A DNA stretch of 11,895 bases from an uncultured Fretibacterium sp. (lineage in GTDB: Bacteria; Synergistota; Synergistia; Synergistales; Aminobacteriaceae). The stretch is from contig NZ_CALIAA010000255.1 of NCBI RefSeq assembly GCF_938040765.1, positions 1-11,895 on the forward strand. The letters run 5' to 3'. Positions 1 through 7,380 of the stretch are shown here, in pieces. The translations under genes and the position numbers were made by a program. The stretch's first letter is position 1; every line of letters starts with the position of its first letter. The notes below the pieces were generated by a model. The model did not search any database and was not told the DNA's origin. It was given only the letters and a program-made list of their open reading frames with translations.

Positions 1-735
1 GATTCTATCAAAAATAAAGAGGTGATAGGCATTTACGATCACCGTCCTGTCATGGAGAGGAATGGATTTGCGGTTTTTGAAAGGACAGTCCCTGCCCAAG
101 ACGATAATTCGCCCTATCGTGGTATGGCCCGAGACACATCAAGCTGGCCTTTGGACACGGAGGAGGATGCTTTGTCTCGGGCTCTTTCTCAGGAGGCGCA
201 GGAGAGGTGGGCTAAATGTATTGTGAGCTGCAGCGCCCTTGAGGTCGTGCCGGATTGGCCCTTTACCCTCAGGTATCTCCGGCATTGCCGGAATCTGGGG
301 ATGGATGCGGAGGTCTGCTTTCTGGGGGATGACCTGAAGAATTTTTACGCGGATTTAAAGGGGTTCGATGTGGAGCCCCGTCGGGTCGTCCCCATGGGGT
401 TTGACTGTATTGGCGTGGTGGGGCAGTCTTACCTTTATGATGATAATGCCTATTCTATCCTGGAGGAAGAGCGGGCAAGGTTTAAGCAAATTGAACCCGA
501 ACTGCGAGCACATAGGATACGCATCAGGAAGAAAATGCGTTTTAACGAGTATGGGCTGTTCTTGAACGCGGCAGGTGCACGATATTACGCGAAACTTCGA
601 AGGTTGGCGATAGAGAGCGGCGTGTGCGACTTGGAGACTGACGAGGGAAAAGTCTGTGGACTGGAGGATTTCTGGCCCGAGAAGGTAGTGTGCTGCGCAA
701 GGATAATACAATGCTCCGACTTAACACCTGCCTGA
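1..735 (+). CDS. Hypothetical protein, Cys-rich, 5'-partial
   Basis: I do not recognise this protein. The reading frame is open from the first base of the window to a TGA at 733-735, so the true start is probably outside. The first possible starts inside are a GTG at 22 and an ATG at 52, and neither has a properly spaced Shine-Dalgarno site. Counted from the GTG, 237 residues are visible. They contain about ten cysteines, including a CC pair near the C-terminus, and a basic stretch (HRIRIRKKMRF) about two thirds of the way along. No signal peptide or membrane segment is evident. Base composition is visibly less GC-rich than in all the other genes, and the gene points toward the minus-strand block, converging on it. 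This fits a recently acquired accessory gene, but no function can be assigned. The frame is long, runs to the window edge and has plausible protein composition, so I believe it is real. Confidence 0.6.
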   Translation, partial: DSIKNKEVIGIYDHRPVMERNGFAVFERTVPAQDDNSPYRGMARDTSSWPLDTEEDALSRALSQEAQERWAKCIVSCSALEVVPDWPFTLRYLRHCRNLGMDAEVCFLGDDLKNFYADLKGFDVEPRRVVPMGFDCIGVVGQSYLYDDNAYSILEEERARFKQIEPELRAHRIRIRKKMRFNEYGLFLNAAGARYYAKLRRLAIESGVCDLETDEGKVCGLEDFWPEKVVCCARIIQCSDLTPA

Positions 736-1229
736 CCGAAACAGTCGAACGCAATAGGACTGGGGAGCCTTAAAATTCCGATAACTCGACAGAAGAAGGG
801 CGTTCGGGACTCCTGGCAACGAGGCGGCATGCGTAGCCTCAATCCGTCTCGGAACGTCCGTCCGTGATACGGTTTACTTGACTCGACAGCGCGGCAACGG
901 GCAACGGACCGAAGGCTTACGGCGTTGCCGTATCGGTACGGCGTTCGGGGCCCGGCACCCCGAAGAGCTGCCCGCCTGCTTAACCCGCGGCTCGGACAAC
1001 CTCATCGCGATGGACCGCGGGGGAGCGGTTCGGCCGGACGACGGGGCTGGATCCGCTGCGGGCGGAGCGGACCCATCCATCGTCGACGACTCGGGGAGGA
1101 CCGCCCTGGAATACGCCCGGCGCAACCGGGGGCTGATGAACGATCCGGTGATCGAACGCCTGGAGTCGGCACGGGTCGGGATCTGACCTTCATCCCCATG
1201 GCCTGACGGCATAGCCGAAATATGGGCCG
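736..1229. other. Gene-poor gap with composition change
   Basis: Between the stop of the unrecognised plus-strand gene and the minus-strand terminator I see no intact gene. The left part (736-877) shows no recognisable coding signal, RNA gene or terminator, and its composition is intermediate. The right part (from about 878) becomes GC-rich like the rest of the window and holds only the ankyrin-like remnant listed separately. The stretch reads like decayed sequence at the junction between an accessory gene and core genes. That interpretation is inference. Confidence 0.5.
878..1186 (+). pseudogene. Ankyrin-repeat gene remnant
   Basis: The 102-codon frame opens with a TTG that has no convincing ribosome-binding site and ends in TGA. 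Its C-terminal third carries a good ankyrin-type signature: GADPSIVDDSGRTALEYARR, followed by a helix-like tail ending ERLESARVGI. In ankyrin proteins the GADP turn, the DxxGRTALxxA helix and a short final helix mark the last repeat. Around residues 28-50 (HPEELPACLTRG, then AMDRGGA) there is a weaker match to a preceding repeat. The segment between the two is out of register and looks like the product of small deletions. One and a half repeats with no proper start are too little for a working ankyrin protein, so I call this a remnant. It could instead be a short expressed peptide. The assignment rests on motif recognition only. Confidence 0.42.
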
Positions 1230-1267
1230 AAAAAGGGCCGCTCCCGTCCTTGGGGTGGGGGCGGCCC
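1230..1267 (-). terminator. Rho-independent terminator of gltX-glgB-GH57 unit
   Basis: Read on the minus strand, an 11-base arm (1267-1257) and its partner (1245-1235) form a GC-rich stem with a single A-C mismatch and an 11-base loop. The stem is followed directly by five T residues (1234-1230). It lies 28 bases beyond the stop codon of the GH57 gene, exactly where an intrinsic terminator for this unit would be. On the plus strand no T-run follows the hairpin, so it acts in the minus direction only. Confidence 0.85.
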
Positions 1268-1295
1268 TGCGTGTCGAAGGGGGAGGGATTGGGGC

Positions 1296-3767
1296 TCAGG
1301 GCTTCAGCATGGCCTCCGAGAACCGGAGCCGCCGCCCCAGGCGGCGCAGCGCCTCCCGCGCTTCGGAGGGGAGGGCGGACTTCCGGTGTGCCTCCAGCAC
1401 CTCGAAGAACAGGTTCTGTGCCCGGTAGAGGCTGAGGCGCCATTGGTGTTCGTCGACGAAGAGGACGAGCATCGCGCAGATCCCGTCCGCCGCGGCGGTG
1501 TCCCCGGGGTCGCCGCAGAGCCGCTCCATCCGCCGGTTCAGCCATTGGGAGACGGCGAAGCCGATGCGGGGAACGTCGAGCGCCGTCCTCCACCGCGCCG
1601 CGAGGCGAAGCTGCCCGCGGAGGTGCGCGACGTCGGGAACGTCGTGCTCCAGGGCGTGGACGATGTTCGATGTCAGGGCGACCTCGGCGGCCGAGGCGAT
1701 GATCCGGGGCGGCCGCATCTCCAGGGTCGTCAGGTAGTCCAGGAGCGAGTCGTAGCTGCGGACGATGGAATGAACGCTCTCCTCGATCCGGGCGACGTCC
1801 TGCCGCAGCAGCTTGTCCAGGACCCCGCGCTGGGCGTCGGCCAAGATATGGCGCAGGGAGAACAGGCTGTGCCCGAAGCGCCCGACCAATCCCCTCTCGT
1901 CGGACCCGGCGAAGAGTTCGCGCAGGGCGTCCGCCTCCCCGGCCGTCACCTCCCGGACCTCCCGCTCGGGGGCGACCCCGCAGAGGATGGAGGTGCCGCC
2001 CCGATAGTTGGCGGCGAAGAGGAAGGTCTCCTCCTCCTCCGTGACCGCGGAGCGGACCCGGACCGTCCCGGCCGAGAAGGTGCAGGAGCCCGCGGCCCCC
2101 TGCGCCGGGGACTCTTCTGGGGGCGAGATTTTTCCCGAAATTGAGGCTTTTCCCGAACGCGAGGCTTTTTCCGGGACGGAGGCGGTCCCGGAGAAGCGCC
2201 AGCATCCCTCGGAGAAGGCGGGCGCGAAGCCCGGGAAGAGCGACGTGATCCCGTAGTGCGCGGCCAGCTGGGCCTTCGTGAGCCGGGCGGGCCGGACCAG
2301 CAGCTCGTAGACCCGCGCGCCGTTCCCGAGCTCGGGGATGTTGCTGGGGGCCCTCCCCAGCATCCTCAGGAACTCGGGGGCGCAGTCCCGCCCGGAGAGG
2401 TCCTTCGCCAGCTCGATGGCGCGGGCCGCGTAGCGGAGGATCTGCACCGTCTCGATGCGGGAGATGTCGTCGAAGAACCAGCCGCAGCTCGTGTACATCA
2501 GCAGGGCGGCGCGCTGCATCTCCATCAGGGAGAGGGCCCGCGTGCGCTCCGCGGGGCCGAGGGGCCGCGCGGCATGCTGCGCGAGCCAGCGCTCCACGTT
2601 CTCGGGCGAGCGGTCGGAGATGACGGCGATATAGGCGTCCCGGGCGCCCCAGGGGTCGGGGAGGAGCCCCCGGCCCTCGCGCTCGAAGATGTCGGCCAGC
2701 GAGTCCCTCAGGGCATCCAGGGCCTCCCTCAGGGGACCGCGCCACCTCTGGTGGAACCCCGGCGTCCCCGCGTTGCAGCCGCAGTCCCCCCGCCAGCGCT
2801 CCACGCCGTGGGCGCAGCTCCAGGAGGAGTTCTCGACGATCCGCACGGCGTGTTCCGGGGGAAAGAGCGCCAGGAACTCGCCGTAGACGGTGAGCTGGGC
2901 CTCCCGGGAGCGGTCCAGCGTCTCCAGGCAGTAGGCCAGGGCCATGTCCCCGTGGTCGTGATGGTGCCCGTAGGACTCCCCGTCCGTCGCGACGTGGGAG
3001 AGCACCGGGAGGTTCGAGTCCGCCGGGGCGTCGATCAGGCGATGGGCGAAGTTCTCCCCGTTGTTCAGAAGCCCGCCGAAGGCGATCTCCTGGGAGAGTC
3101 GGCCGTCGTAGAAGAACAGCGCGATGCTTTGGCCGGAGGGAAGGTCGCAGCGATAGGCGCAGCGGGTGTCCACCCGCTCCCCCCTCACGTCGCGCCAGAC
3201 GCCCTCCCCGAGGGGACGGACCTCGGCGGCCTGCTTGGGGGCCAGGACGGTGAACCGGATGCCGTTCTCCGCCAGGACCTCCAGGGTCTCCGTGTCCACG
3301 GCGGTCTCGGCCAGCCACATCCCCTCGGGGGCGCGCCCGAAGCGCCTTTTGAAGTCCTCGATTCCCCAGACGACCTGGGTCCTCTTGTCGCGGCGGGTGG
3401 CCAGGGGCATGATGATGTGGTTGTAGACCTGCGCCATCGCAGGGCCGTGCCCGGAGAAGCGCTTCCGACCCAGGGCGTCCGCCTCCAGGATCGCGCGGTA
3501 GCAGCGGGGTTCCCGTTCCTCCATCCAGGAGAGGAGGGTCGGCCCCACGTTGAAGCTGATCCGCGAGTAGTTGTTGCAGATTTTGGCGATGTTCCCATCG
3601 GCATCGAGGATTCGGGACGCGGCGTTTCGGCTGTAGCACTCGGCTGCGATCCGGGCGTTCCAGTCGTGCCAGGGAGCGGCCGACTCCTGCAGTTCGACGG
3701 CCTCGAGCCAGGGGTTCTCCCTCGGCGGCTGGTAGAAGTGTCCGTGGATACAGACGTAGCGGGACAT
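1296..3767 (-). CDS. Glycoside hydrolase family 57, DUF3536-type
   Basis: This 823-residue protein belongs to the GH57 alpha-amylase/alpha-mannosidase-like group (COG1449) with a DUF3536 region. The N-terminus carries the GH57 first conserved region (HGHFYQPPRENPW, residues 8-20). The nucleophile region is at 149-157 (GMWLAETAV, presumed catalytic Glu154). The general-acid region is at 262-270 (DGESYGHHH, presumed Asp262). A Cys/Trp-rich segment follows (SWSCAHGVERW, 315-325, then GDCGC). The C-terminal half is mostly helical. No signal peptide is seen, so it is probably cytoplasmic. By family it should cleave or transfer alpha-glucan chains, but the exact substrate of DUF3536 members is not settled. 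The ATG has a good site (AAGGGAG, nine bases upstream). It follows glgB by 85 bases and is the last gene before the terminator. Residues 529-552 are a hexapeptide tandem repeat, probably a flexible linker between domains. Confidence 0.88.
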   Translation of the reverse strand: MSRYVCIHGHFYQPPRENPWLEAVELQESAAPWHDWNARIAAECYSRNAASRILDADGNIAKICNNYSRISFNVGPTLLSWMEEREPRCYRAILEADALGRKRFSGHGPAMAQVYNHIIMPLATRRDKRTQVVWGIEDFKRRFGRAPEGMWLAETAVDTETLEVLAENGIRFTVLAPKQAAEVRPLGEGVWRDVRGERVDTRCAYRCDLPSGQSIALFFYDGRLSQEIAFGGLLNNGENFAHRLIDAPADSNLPVLSHVATDGESYGHHHDHGDMALAYCLETLDRSREAQLTVYGEFLALFPPEHAVRIVENSSWSCAHGVERWRGDCGCNAGTPGFHQRWRGPLREALDALRDSLADIFEREGRGLLPDPWGARDAYIAVISDRSPENVERWLAQHAARPLGPAERTRALSLMEMQRAALLMYTSCGWFFDDISRIETVQILRYAARAIELAKDLSGRDCAPEFLRMLGRAPSNIPELGNGARVYELLVRPARLTKAQLAAHYGITSLFPGFAPAFSEGCWRFSGTASVPEKASRSGKASISGKISPPEESPAQGAAGSCTFSAGTVRVRSAVTEEEETFLFAANYRGGTSILCGVAPEREVREVTAGEADALRELFAGSDERGLVGRFGHSLFSLRHILADAQRGVLDKLLRQDVARIEESVHSIVRSYDSLLDYLTTLEMRPPRIIASAAEVALTSNIVHALEHDVPDVAHLRGQLRLAARWRTALDVPRIGFAVSQWLNRRMERLCGDPGDTAAADGICAMLVLFVDEHQWRLSLYRAQNLFFEVLEAHRKSALPSEAREALRRLGRRLRFSEAMLKP
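2131..2184 (-). repeat. 18-bp tandem repeat within the GH57 gene
   Basis: Three consecutive 18-base units lie at 2131-2148, 2149-2166 and 2167-2184. The first two differ at only three or four positions (TTTCCCGAA...GAGGCT) and the third is more diverged. Because 18 is a multiple of three the gene stays in frame. On the protein it reads as ASVPEK, ASRSGK, ASISGK and a decayed fourth unit ISPPEE. It sits between the enzyme's helical middle part and the following beta-rich segment. Such units usually arise by slippage, so copy number may vary between strains. Confidence 0.85.
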
Positions 3768-3852
3768 GCGAAAAAACTCCCTTCACATTGCGGTAAGAGG
3801 CAGAAGGATACGGGATTCCCCCGGCTTTCCTTTTTTGATGTTCGTCCGGGCC

Positions 3853-5781
3853 TTAGTCCGGGGTCTTGAGGTGAAAGACGACGATCGAGAGCGGGGGCAG
3901 GGTCAGGAGCAGCGATTGGGGGTATCCGTGGCAGGAAACGGGCTCGGCCTCCATTCCCCCCGCGTTGCCCATGCCGCTTCCTCCGTAGACGGAGGCGTCG
4001 CTGTTCAGGATCTCCCGCCAATGGCCGGAGCAGGGGACCCCGACCCGATAGGGTTCCCTGGGGACCGGGGTGAAGTTGCAGACGCAGAGGACGAACTCCC
4101 CCTCGCATCTTCCCCTGCGCAGCCAGGCGATGACGCTCTGCCGCCAGTCGGTGCAGTCGACCCATTGGAAGCCCTCCTGCAAGAAATCCAGCTCGTGCAG
4201 GGGAGGACAGGTCCTGTGGACGGCGTTGAGGTCCCGGACCCACTGCTGGAGGCCGCGGAAGTCCGGCTTCTCCAGCAGCTGCCACTCCAGCGCGGTGTTG
4301 TGGTTCCACTCGAGTCCCTGGCCGAACTCCCCCCCCATGAAGAGCAGCTTTTTCCCGGGGTGCGTCCACATGTAGCCCAGCAGGAGGCGCAGGTTGGCCC
4401 GCTTCTGCCACCAGTCGCCCGGCATCTTGTTGATGAGGGACCCCTTGCCGTGGACCACCTCGTCGTGCGAGAGCGGCAGCATGAAGTTCTCGGAGAAGGC
4501 GTACCAGATGCTGAAGGTCAGCTGGTTCTGGTGGTAGCTGCGGAAGACGCTGTCCAGGCTCATGTAGGCCAGGGTGTCGTGCATCCAGCCCATGTTCCAC
4601 TTCATGCCGAAACCCAGCCCGCCCAGGAACACGGGGCGGGTGACCATGGGCCAGTCCGTGGACTCCTCGGCGATCGTCTGCACGTCGGGGAAGCGGCCGT
4701 AGACCTCGCGGTTCAGGTCCCGCAGAAAGGCGATGGCCTCGAGGTTCTCCCTCCCCCCGTGGACGTTGGGCTGCCATTGCCCCTCCTTCCGGGAATAGTC
4801 GAGGTACAGCATGGAGGCGACGGCGTCGATGCGGAGGCCGTCGGCGTGGTAGCGGTCGAGCCAGAAGGCCGCGCTCGAGATGAGGAAGCTCCGCACCTCG
4901 TTTCGGCCGTAGTTGAAGATGTAGCTACCCCAATCGGGATGGTAGCCCTTCTGCGGGTCCTCGTGCTCGTAGAGGGCGGTGCCGTCGTAGCGGGCCAGGC
5001 CGAAGTCGTCGGTCGGGAAGTGGCTCGGCACCCAGTCCAGGACCACGGCGATCCCGCTCTGGTGCAGGGCGTCGATCAGGGCCATGAGGTCCTCGGGGGT
5101 TCCGTAGCGGCTGGAGGGGGCGAAGTACCCCAGGGTCTGATACCCCCAGGAGCCGTAGAAGGGGTGCTCCATCACGGGCAGCAGCTCGACGGCGGTGAAG
5201 CCCATGTCCGCGCAGTAGCGCGGGAGCTCCGCGGCCAGCTCCCGATAGGAGAGCGACAGGCCGTCGTCCCAATGGTGCTTCCAGGAGCCCAGGTGCACCT
5301 CGTAGACGCTCCAGGGCGCGGAGAGGGAGGTCGCGGAGGCGCGGCCCTCCATCCAGGCGGCGTCCTGCCACTCGTACTCGGGCCAGTGGACGACCGAGGC
5401 GGTCCGGGGCGGAACCTCGAAGGCGCGGGAGAAGGGGTCCATCTTGTCCTTGTGCTCGCCCCGGCTGTTCAGGATGTGGAACTTGTAGAGCGTCCACCTC
5501 TCGAGCCCCGGGACGAAGCCCTCCCAGATCCCGCTGTCGTCCCAGCGGGCGGCCAGGGGGTGTGCCTCGGGGTCCCATCCGTTGAAGTCCCCGACGACGC
5601 TCACCGTTCGCGCGTTGGGGGCCCAGACGGAGAAGGCGATCCCCTCCGTCCCGTCCTCGGCGGTGTGCTTCTGCGCCCCCATCTTGTCGTAAAGGGTATA
5701 GTGCGTCCCCTGCTTGAACAGGAAAATGTCGTAGTCGGACAGGGTCGAAACGCCGTACTGCACCGCATGGGTCCTCTGCAT
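3853..5781 (-). CDS. glgB: 1,4-alpha-glucan branching enzyme (GH13)
   Basis: The enzyme cuts alpha-1,4-linked glucan chains and re-attaches them through alpha-1,6 bonds, building branched glycogen in the cytoplasm. With the ATG at 5781 it has 642 residues, normal for bacterial GlgB. An N-terminal CBM48-like domain contains SVWAPNARTVSVVGDFNGW (about 51-69). The GH13 barrel follows from about 157. The conserved regions are DWVPSHF (249-255), DGLRIDAV (314-321, nucleophile Asp319), the AEES motif (371-374, acid/base Glu372) and SHDEVVHGKGS (438-448, Asp440). The C-terminal 100 residues form the usual beta domain. The frame also allows a GTG at 5820, but only the ATG has a ribosome-binding site, and the protein then begins close to the usual family N-terminus. 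It starts 40 bases after gltX and is followed 85 bases later by the GH57 gene, so all three are probably co-transcribed. All catalytic residues are present. Confidence 0.96.
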   Translation of the reverse strand: MQRTHAVQYGVSTLSDYDIFLFKQGTHYTLYDKMGAQKHTAEDGTEGIAFSVWAPNARTVSVVGDFNGWDPEAHPLAARWDDSGIWEGFVPGLERWTLYKFHILNSRGEHKDKMDPFSRAFEVPPRTASVVHWPEYEWQDAAWMEGRASATSLSAPWSVYEVHLGSWKHHWDDGLSLSYRELAAELPRYCADMGFTAVELLPVMEHPFYGSWGYQTLGYFAPSSRYGTPEDLMALIDALHQSGIAVVLDWVPSHFPTDDFGLARYDGTALYEHEDPQKGYHPDWGSYIFNYGRNEVRSFLISSAAFWLDRYHADGLRIDAVASMLYLDYSRKEGQWQPNVHGGRENLEAIAFLRDLNREVYGRFPDVQTIAEESTDWPMVTRPVFLGGLGFGMKWNMGWMHDTLAYMSLDSVFRSYHQNQLTFSIWYAFSENFMLPLSHDEVVHGKGSLINKMPGDWWQKRANLRLLLGYMWTHPGKKLLFMGGEFGQGLEWNHNTALEWQLLEKPDFRGLQQWVRDLNAVHRTCPPLHELDFLQEGFQWVDCTDWRQSVIAWLRRGRCEGEFVLCVCNFTPVPREPYRVGVPCSGHWREILNSDASVYGGSGMGNAGGMEAEPVSCHGYPQSLLLTLPPLSIVVFHLKTPD

Positions 5782-5788
5782 GGCCGTT

Positions 5789-5794
5789 TCCTTT
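5789..5794 (-). promoter_or_regulatory. Ribosome-binding site deciding the glgB start
   Basis: AAAGGA on the minus strand lies seven bases before the ATG at 5781. The in-frame GTG at 5820 has only the end of gltX upstream and no purine-rich site. This is why the branching enzyme is started at 5781, which removes 13 residues from the longest frame. Confidence 0.75.
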
Positions 5795-5821
5795 CCCCGG
5801 GGGCTCCGCGCCCCGGACACT

Positions 5822-7192
5822 TCAGATCAGGGCATAGTGCTCCAGCCTGCGCCGCACCTCGTCGCGCCCCAGATGCACGGCGACCTCGAAGATGCCGGGG
5901 CTGACCTTCATCCCCGTGAGGGCGAAGCGCAGCGTCATCGCGTAGTCCTTCATCTTCACCCCGTGGTCGGCGACCCAGCGTCGGGCGGCCTCCTCCAGGT
6001 TCTCCGGCGTCCAGTCGGGCAGGGAGAGAAGGACTCCGAAGAAGTCCCTGAGGCCGGGCCGAAGGTCGTCCGGGACGGCGTCCGCCGAGTAGCGGGCCTT
6101 CACGGGCTCGAAGGACACGAAGTAATCCGAGAACTCCGCCATCTCCCGGGCCGTCCGCCCCCGTCCCTCCATCAGGGTGAGGGCCCCGGCGAGCCAGGCG
6201 TCGTCGTGGTTCTCGACGGGCAGCCCCGCCTCCAGCCAGAAGGGCCGGACCATCGCGAGGCGGACCATGGGGTCGAGCCGCTTGAGGTGCTCCTGATTGA
6301 TGAAGTTGAGCTTGTCGGGGTCGAACACCGCGGCCTTGCGGGTCACCCGAGACAGCTCGAAGAGCGAGGCGGCCTCGCCGCGCGTGAAGATCTCGCGGTC
6401 CTCCCCGGCCGACCAGCCCAGGAGCGCCAGGAAGTTGAACACGGAGTCCGGCATGTAGCCCATGTCCCGGAACTCGTAGACGCTCGTCGCCCCGTGGCGC
6501 TTGCTCAGCTTCTTCTTGTCCCTGCCCAGGATCATGGGCAGGTGGGCGAAAAGCGGGACCTCCCAGCCCAGGGCGCGGTAGAGCAGGATCTGCTTGGGCG
6601 TGTTCGAGATGTGGTCCTCGCCGCGGATGACGTGGCTGATCGCCATGAGGTGGTCGTCGATCACGACGGCGTAGTTGTAGGTGGGCATCCCGTCGCTCTT
6701 GATGAGGACGATGTCCTTGAGGGCGTCCGAGTCCTTCTCCCTCAGGCCGTCGCTCGTGGTCTCGATGCGGCCGTAGACCACGTCGTCGAAGGAGAGGTCC
6801 TGCCCGGGCAGGACCTTGAAGAGGATCGCCTCCCCGTCCCGGTAGGCCCTGCCCTCCGCGACGAGCCGCCCGGCGTGCTCGCGGTAAAGGTCGAGGCGCT
6901 CGGACTGCCGGTAGGGGCCGTAGTCCCCGCCCCGGTCGGGCCCCTCGTCCCAGTCCAAGCCCAGCCAGTTCATGCCCGACATGATGGTCTCCTCGTAGGC
7001 CGCGGTCGACCGTGCCCGGTCGGTGTCCTCGATGCGCAGGATGAACCGCCCGCCGGTGTGCCGGGCCCAGAGCCAGTTGAAGAGGGCGGTATGCCCGCCC
7101 CCGATGTGAAGCGCCCCCGTGGGGCTCGGAGCGAAGCGCACCCGTACTTCCTGTTTCTCTTTACGATTTTGTGCAGTCTCTGCCGAAGTCAT
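5822..7192 (-). CDS. gltX: Glutamyl-tRNA synthetase, compact form
   Basis: This class I aminoacyl-tRNA synthetase charges tRNA-Glu with glutamate using ATP (in many bacteria it also mischarges tRNA-Gln). The Rossmann core is clear: FAPSPTGALHIGGGHTALF (20-38, HIGH-type motif), LRIEDTDRAR (52-61), GPYRQSERL (92-100), TYNYAVVIDDHLM (171-183), RGEDHISNTPKQ (190-201) and the KMSKS-type loop KKLSKRHGATS (227-237). The C-terminal helical anticodon-binding region runs to residue 456. The length is at the short end for the family. Between GRAY (114-117) and ILFK (123-126) only five residues remain, where many bacterial enzymes carry about 40 residues with Cys/His zinc ligands. The ATG has a strong site (GGAGGA, nine bases upstream). 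It is first in a unit with glgB and the GH57 gene, an unusual pairing of translation with alpha-glucan metabolism. A second gltX elsewhere in the genome is possible. Confidence 0.96.
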   Translation of the reverse strand: MTSAETAQNRKEKQEVRVRFAPSPTGALHIGGGHTALFNWLWARHTGGRFILRIEDTDRARSTAAYEETIMSGMNWLGLDWDEGPDRGGDYGPYRQSERLDLYREHAGRLVAEGRAYRDGEAILFKVLPGQDLSFDDVVYGRIETTSDGLREKDSDALKDIVLIKSDGMPTYNYAVVIDDHLMAISHVIRGEDHISNTPKQILLYRALGWEVPLFAHLPMILGRDKKKLSKRHGATSVYEFRDMGYMPDSVFNFLALLGWSAGEDREIFTRGEAASLFELSRVTRKAAVFDPDKLNFINQEHLKRLDPMVRLAMVRPFWLEAGLPVENHDDAWLAGALTLMEGRGRTAREMAEFSDYFVSFEPVKARYSADAVPDDLRPGLRDFFGVLLSLPDWTPENLEEAARRWVADHGVKMKDYAMTLRFALTGMKVSPGIFEVAVHLGRDEVRRRLEHYALI

Positions 7193-7332
7193 GAACGTCT
7201 GTCCTCCACGCCGATGGTTTTGCGGCCGTACGTCCCGCGGTCCCCGAACGGCCCCGAGAAGGATGAAGGGTACAGAAAACTCGAGGAAGAACGGGGCCGG
7301 GGAGAAGAAGCCTCACGGAACAAATCATTATA
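7193..7332 (-). promoter_or_regulatory. Candidate promoter and leader of gltX
   Basis: A perfect TATAAT (-10) lies at 7332-7327 on the minus strand, giving a leader of roughly 120 bases before gltX. No good -35 hexamer is present at 16-18 bases spacing, where the sequence is GC-rich and part of an inverted repeat. The leader contains a possible short stem (GGCCGT with ACGGCC) ahead of the ribosome-binding site. I see no T-box or other known riboswitch elements in it. Confidence 0.55.
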
Positions 7333-7373
7333 GCGCAAAGGCGCCGAAGAGGCGCGGTCCGCCCCTTTCGCGC
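7333..7373. repeat. Imperfect inverted repeat between epimerase and gltX
   Basis: The arms 7333-7341 (GCGCAAAGG) and 7364-7373 (CCTTTCGCGC) pair over nine bases with one bulged base. Nested inside is a perfect 5-base stem, GCGCC/GGCGC (7341-7345 with 7351-7355, loop of five). It lies just after the epimerase stop and abuts the -10 box of gltX. It could be a weak terminator of the upstream operon (only three T residues follow the inner stem on the minus strand) or an operator for gltX. The two roles cannot be separated from the sequence. Confidence 0.45.
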
Positions 7374-7380
7374 CGGTTCC

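Noticed and set aside
784..889. Direct repeat of the 9-mer ACTCGACAG at 784-792 and 881-889
   Set aside because: A repeated 9-mer within a few hundred bases is expected by chance. There are no flanking inverted repeats or transposase remnants to suggest an insertion.
874..3786. 970-codon minus-strand frame overlapping the GH57 gene
   Set aside because: The overlapping 823-residue frame contains all GH57 motifs, whereas this one is Arg/Pro/Gly-rich without any. The tandem repeat appears in both frames only because 18 is a multiple of three.
5782..5820. Longer glgB starting at the GTG at 5820
   Set aside because: There is no ribosome-binding site, and it adds 13 residues that are not typical of branching enzymes. 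The ATG at 5781 has AAAGGA at proper spacing.
3766..5904. 712-codon open frame on the plus strand opposite glgB
   Set aside because: It is antisense to a gene with all catalytic motifs of the branching enzyme. Its translation is dominated by Val, Gly, Pro, Glu and Arg, which GC-rich antisense frames produce. No domain is recognisable.
7193..7326. Riboswitch or T-box in the gltX leader
   Set aside because: I found no T-box consensus sequence and no terminator/antiterminator pair. Only a short stem is visible.
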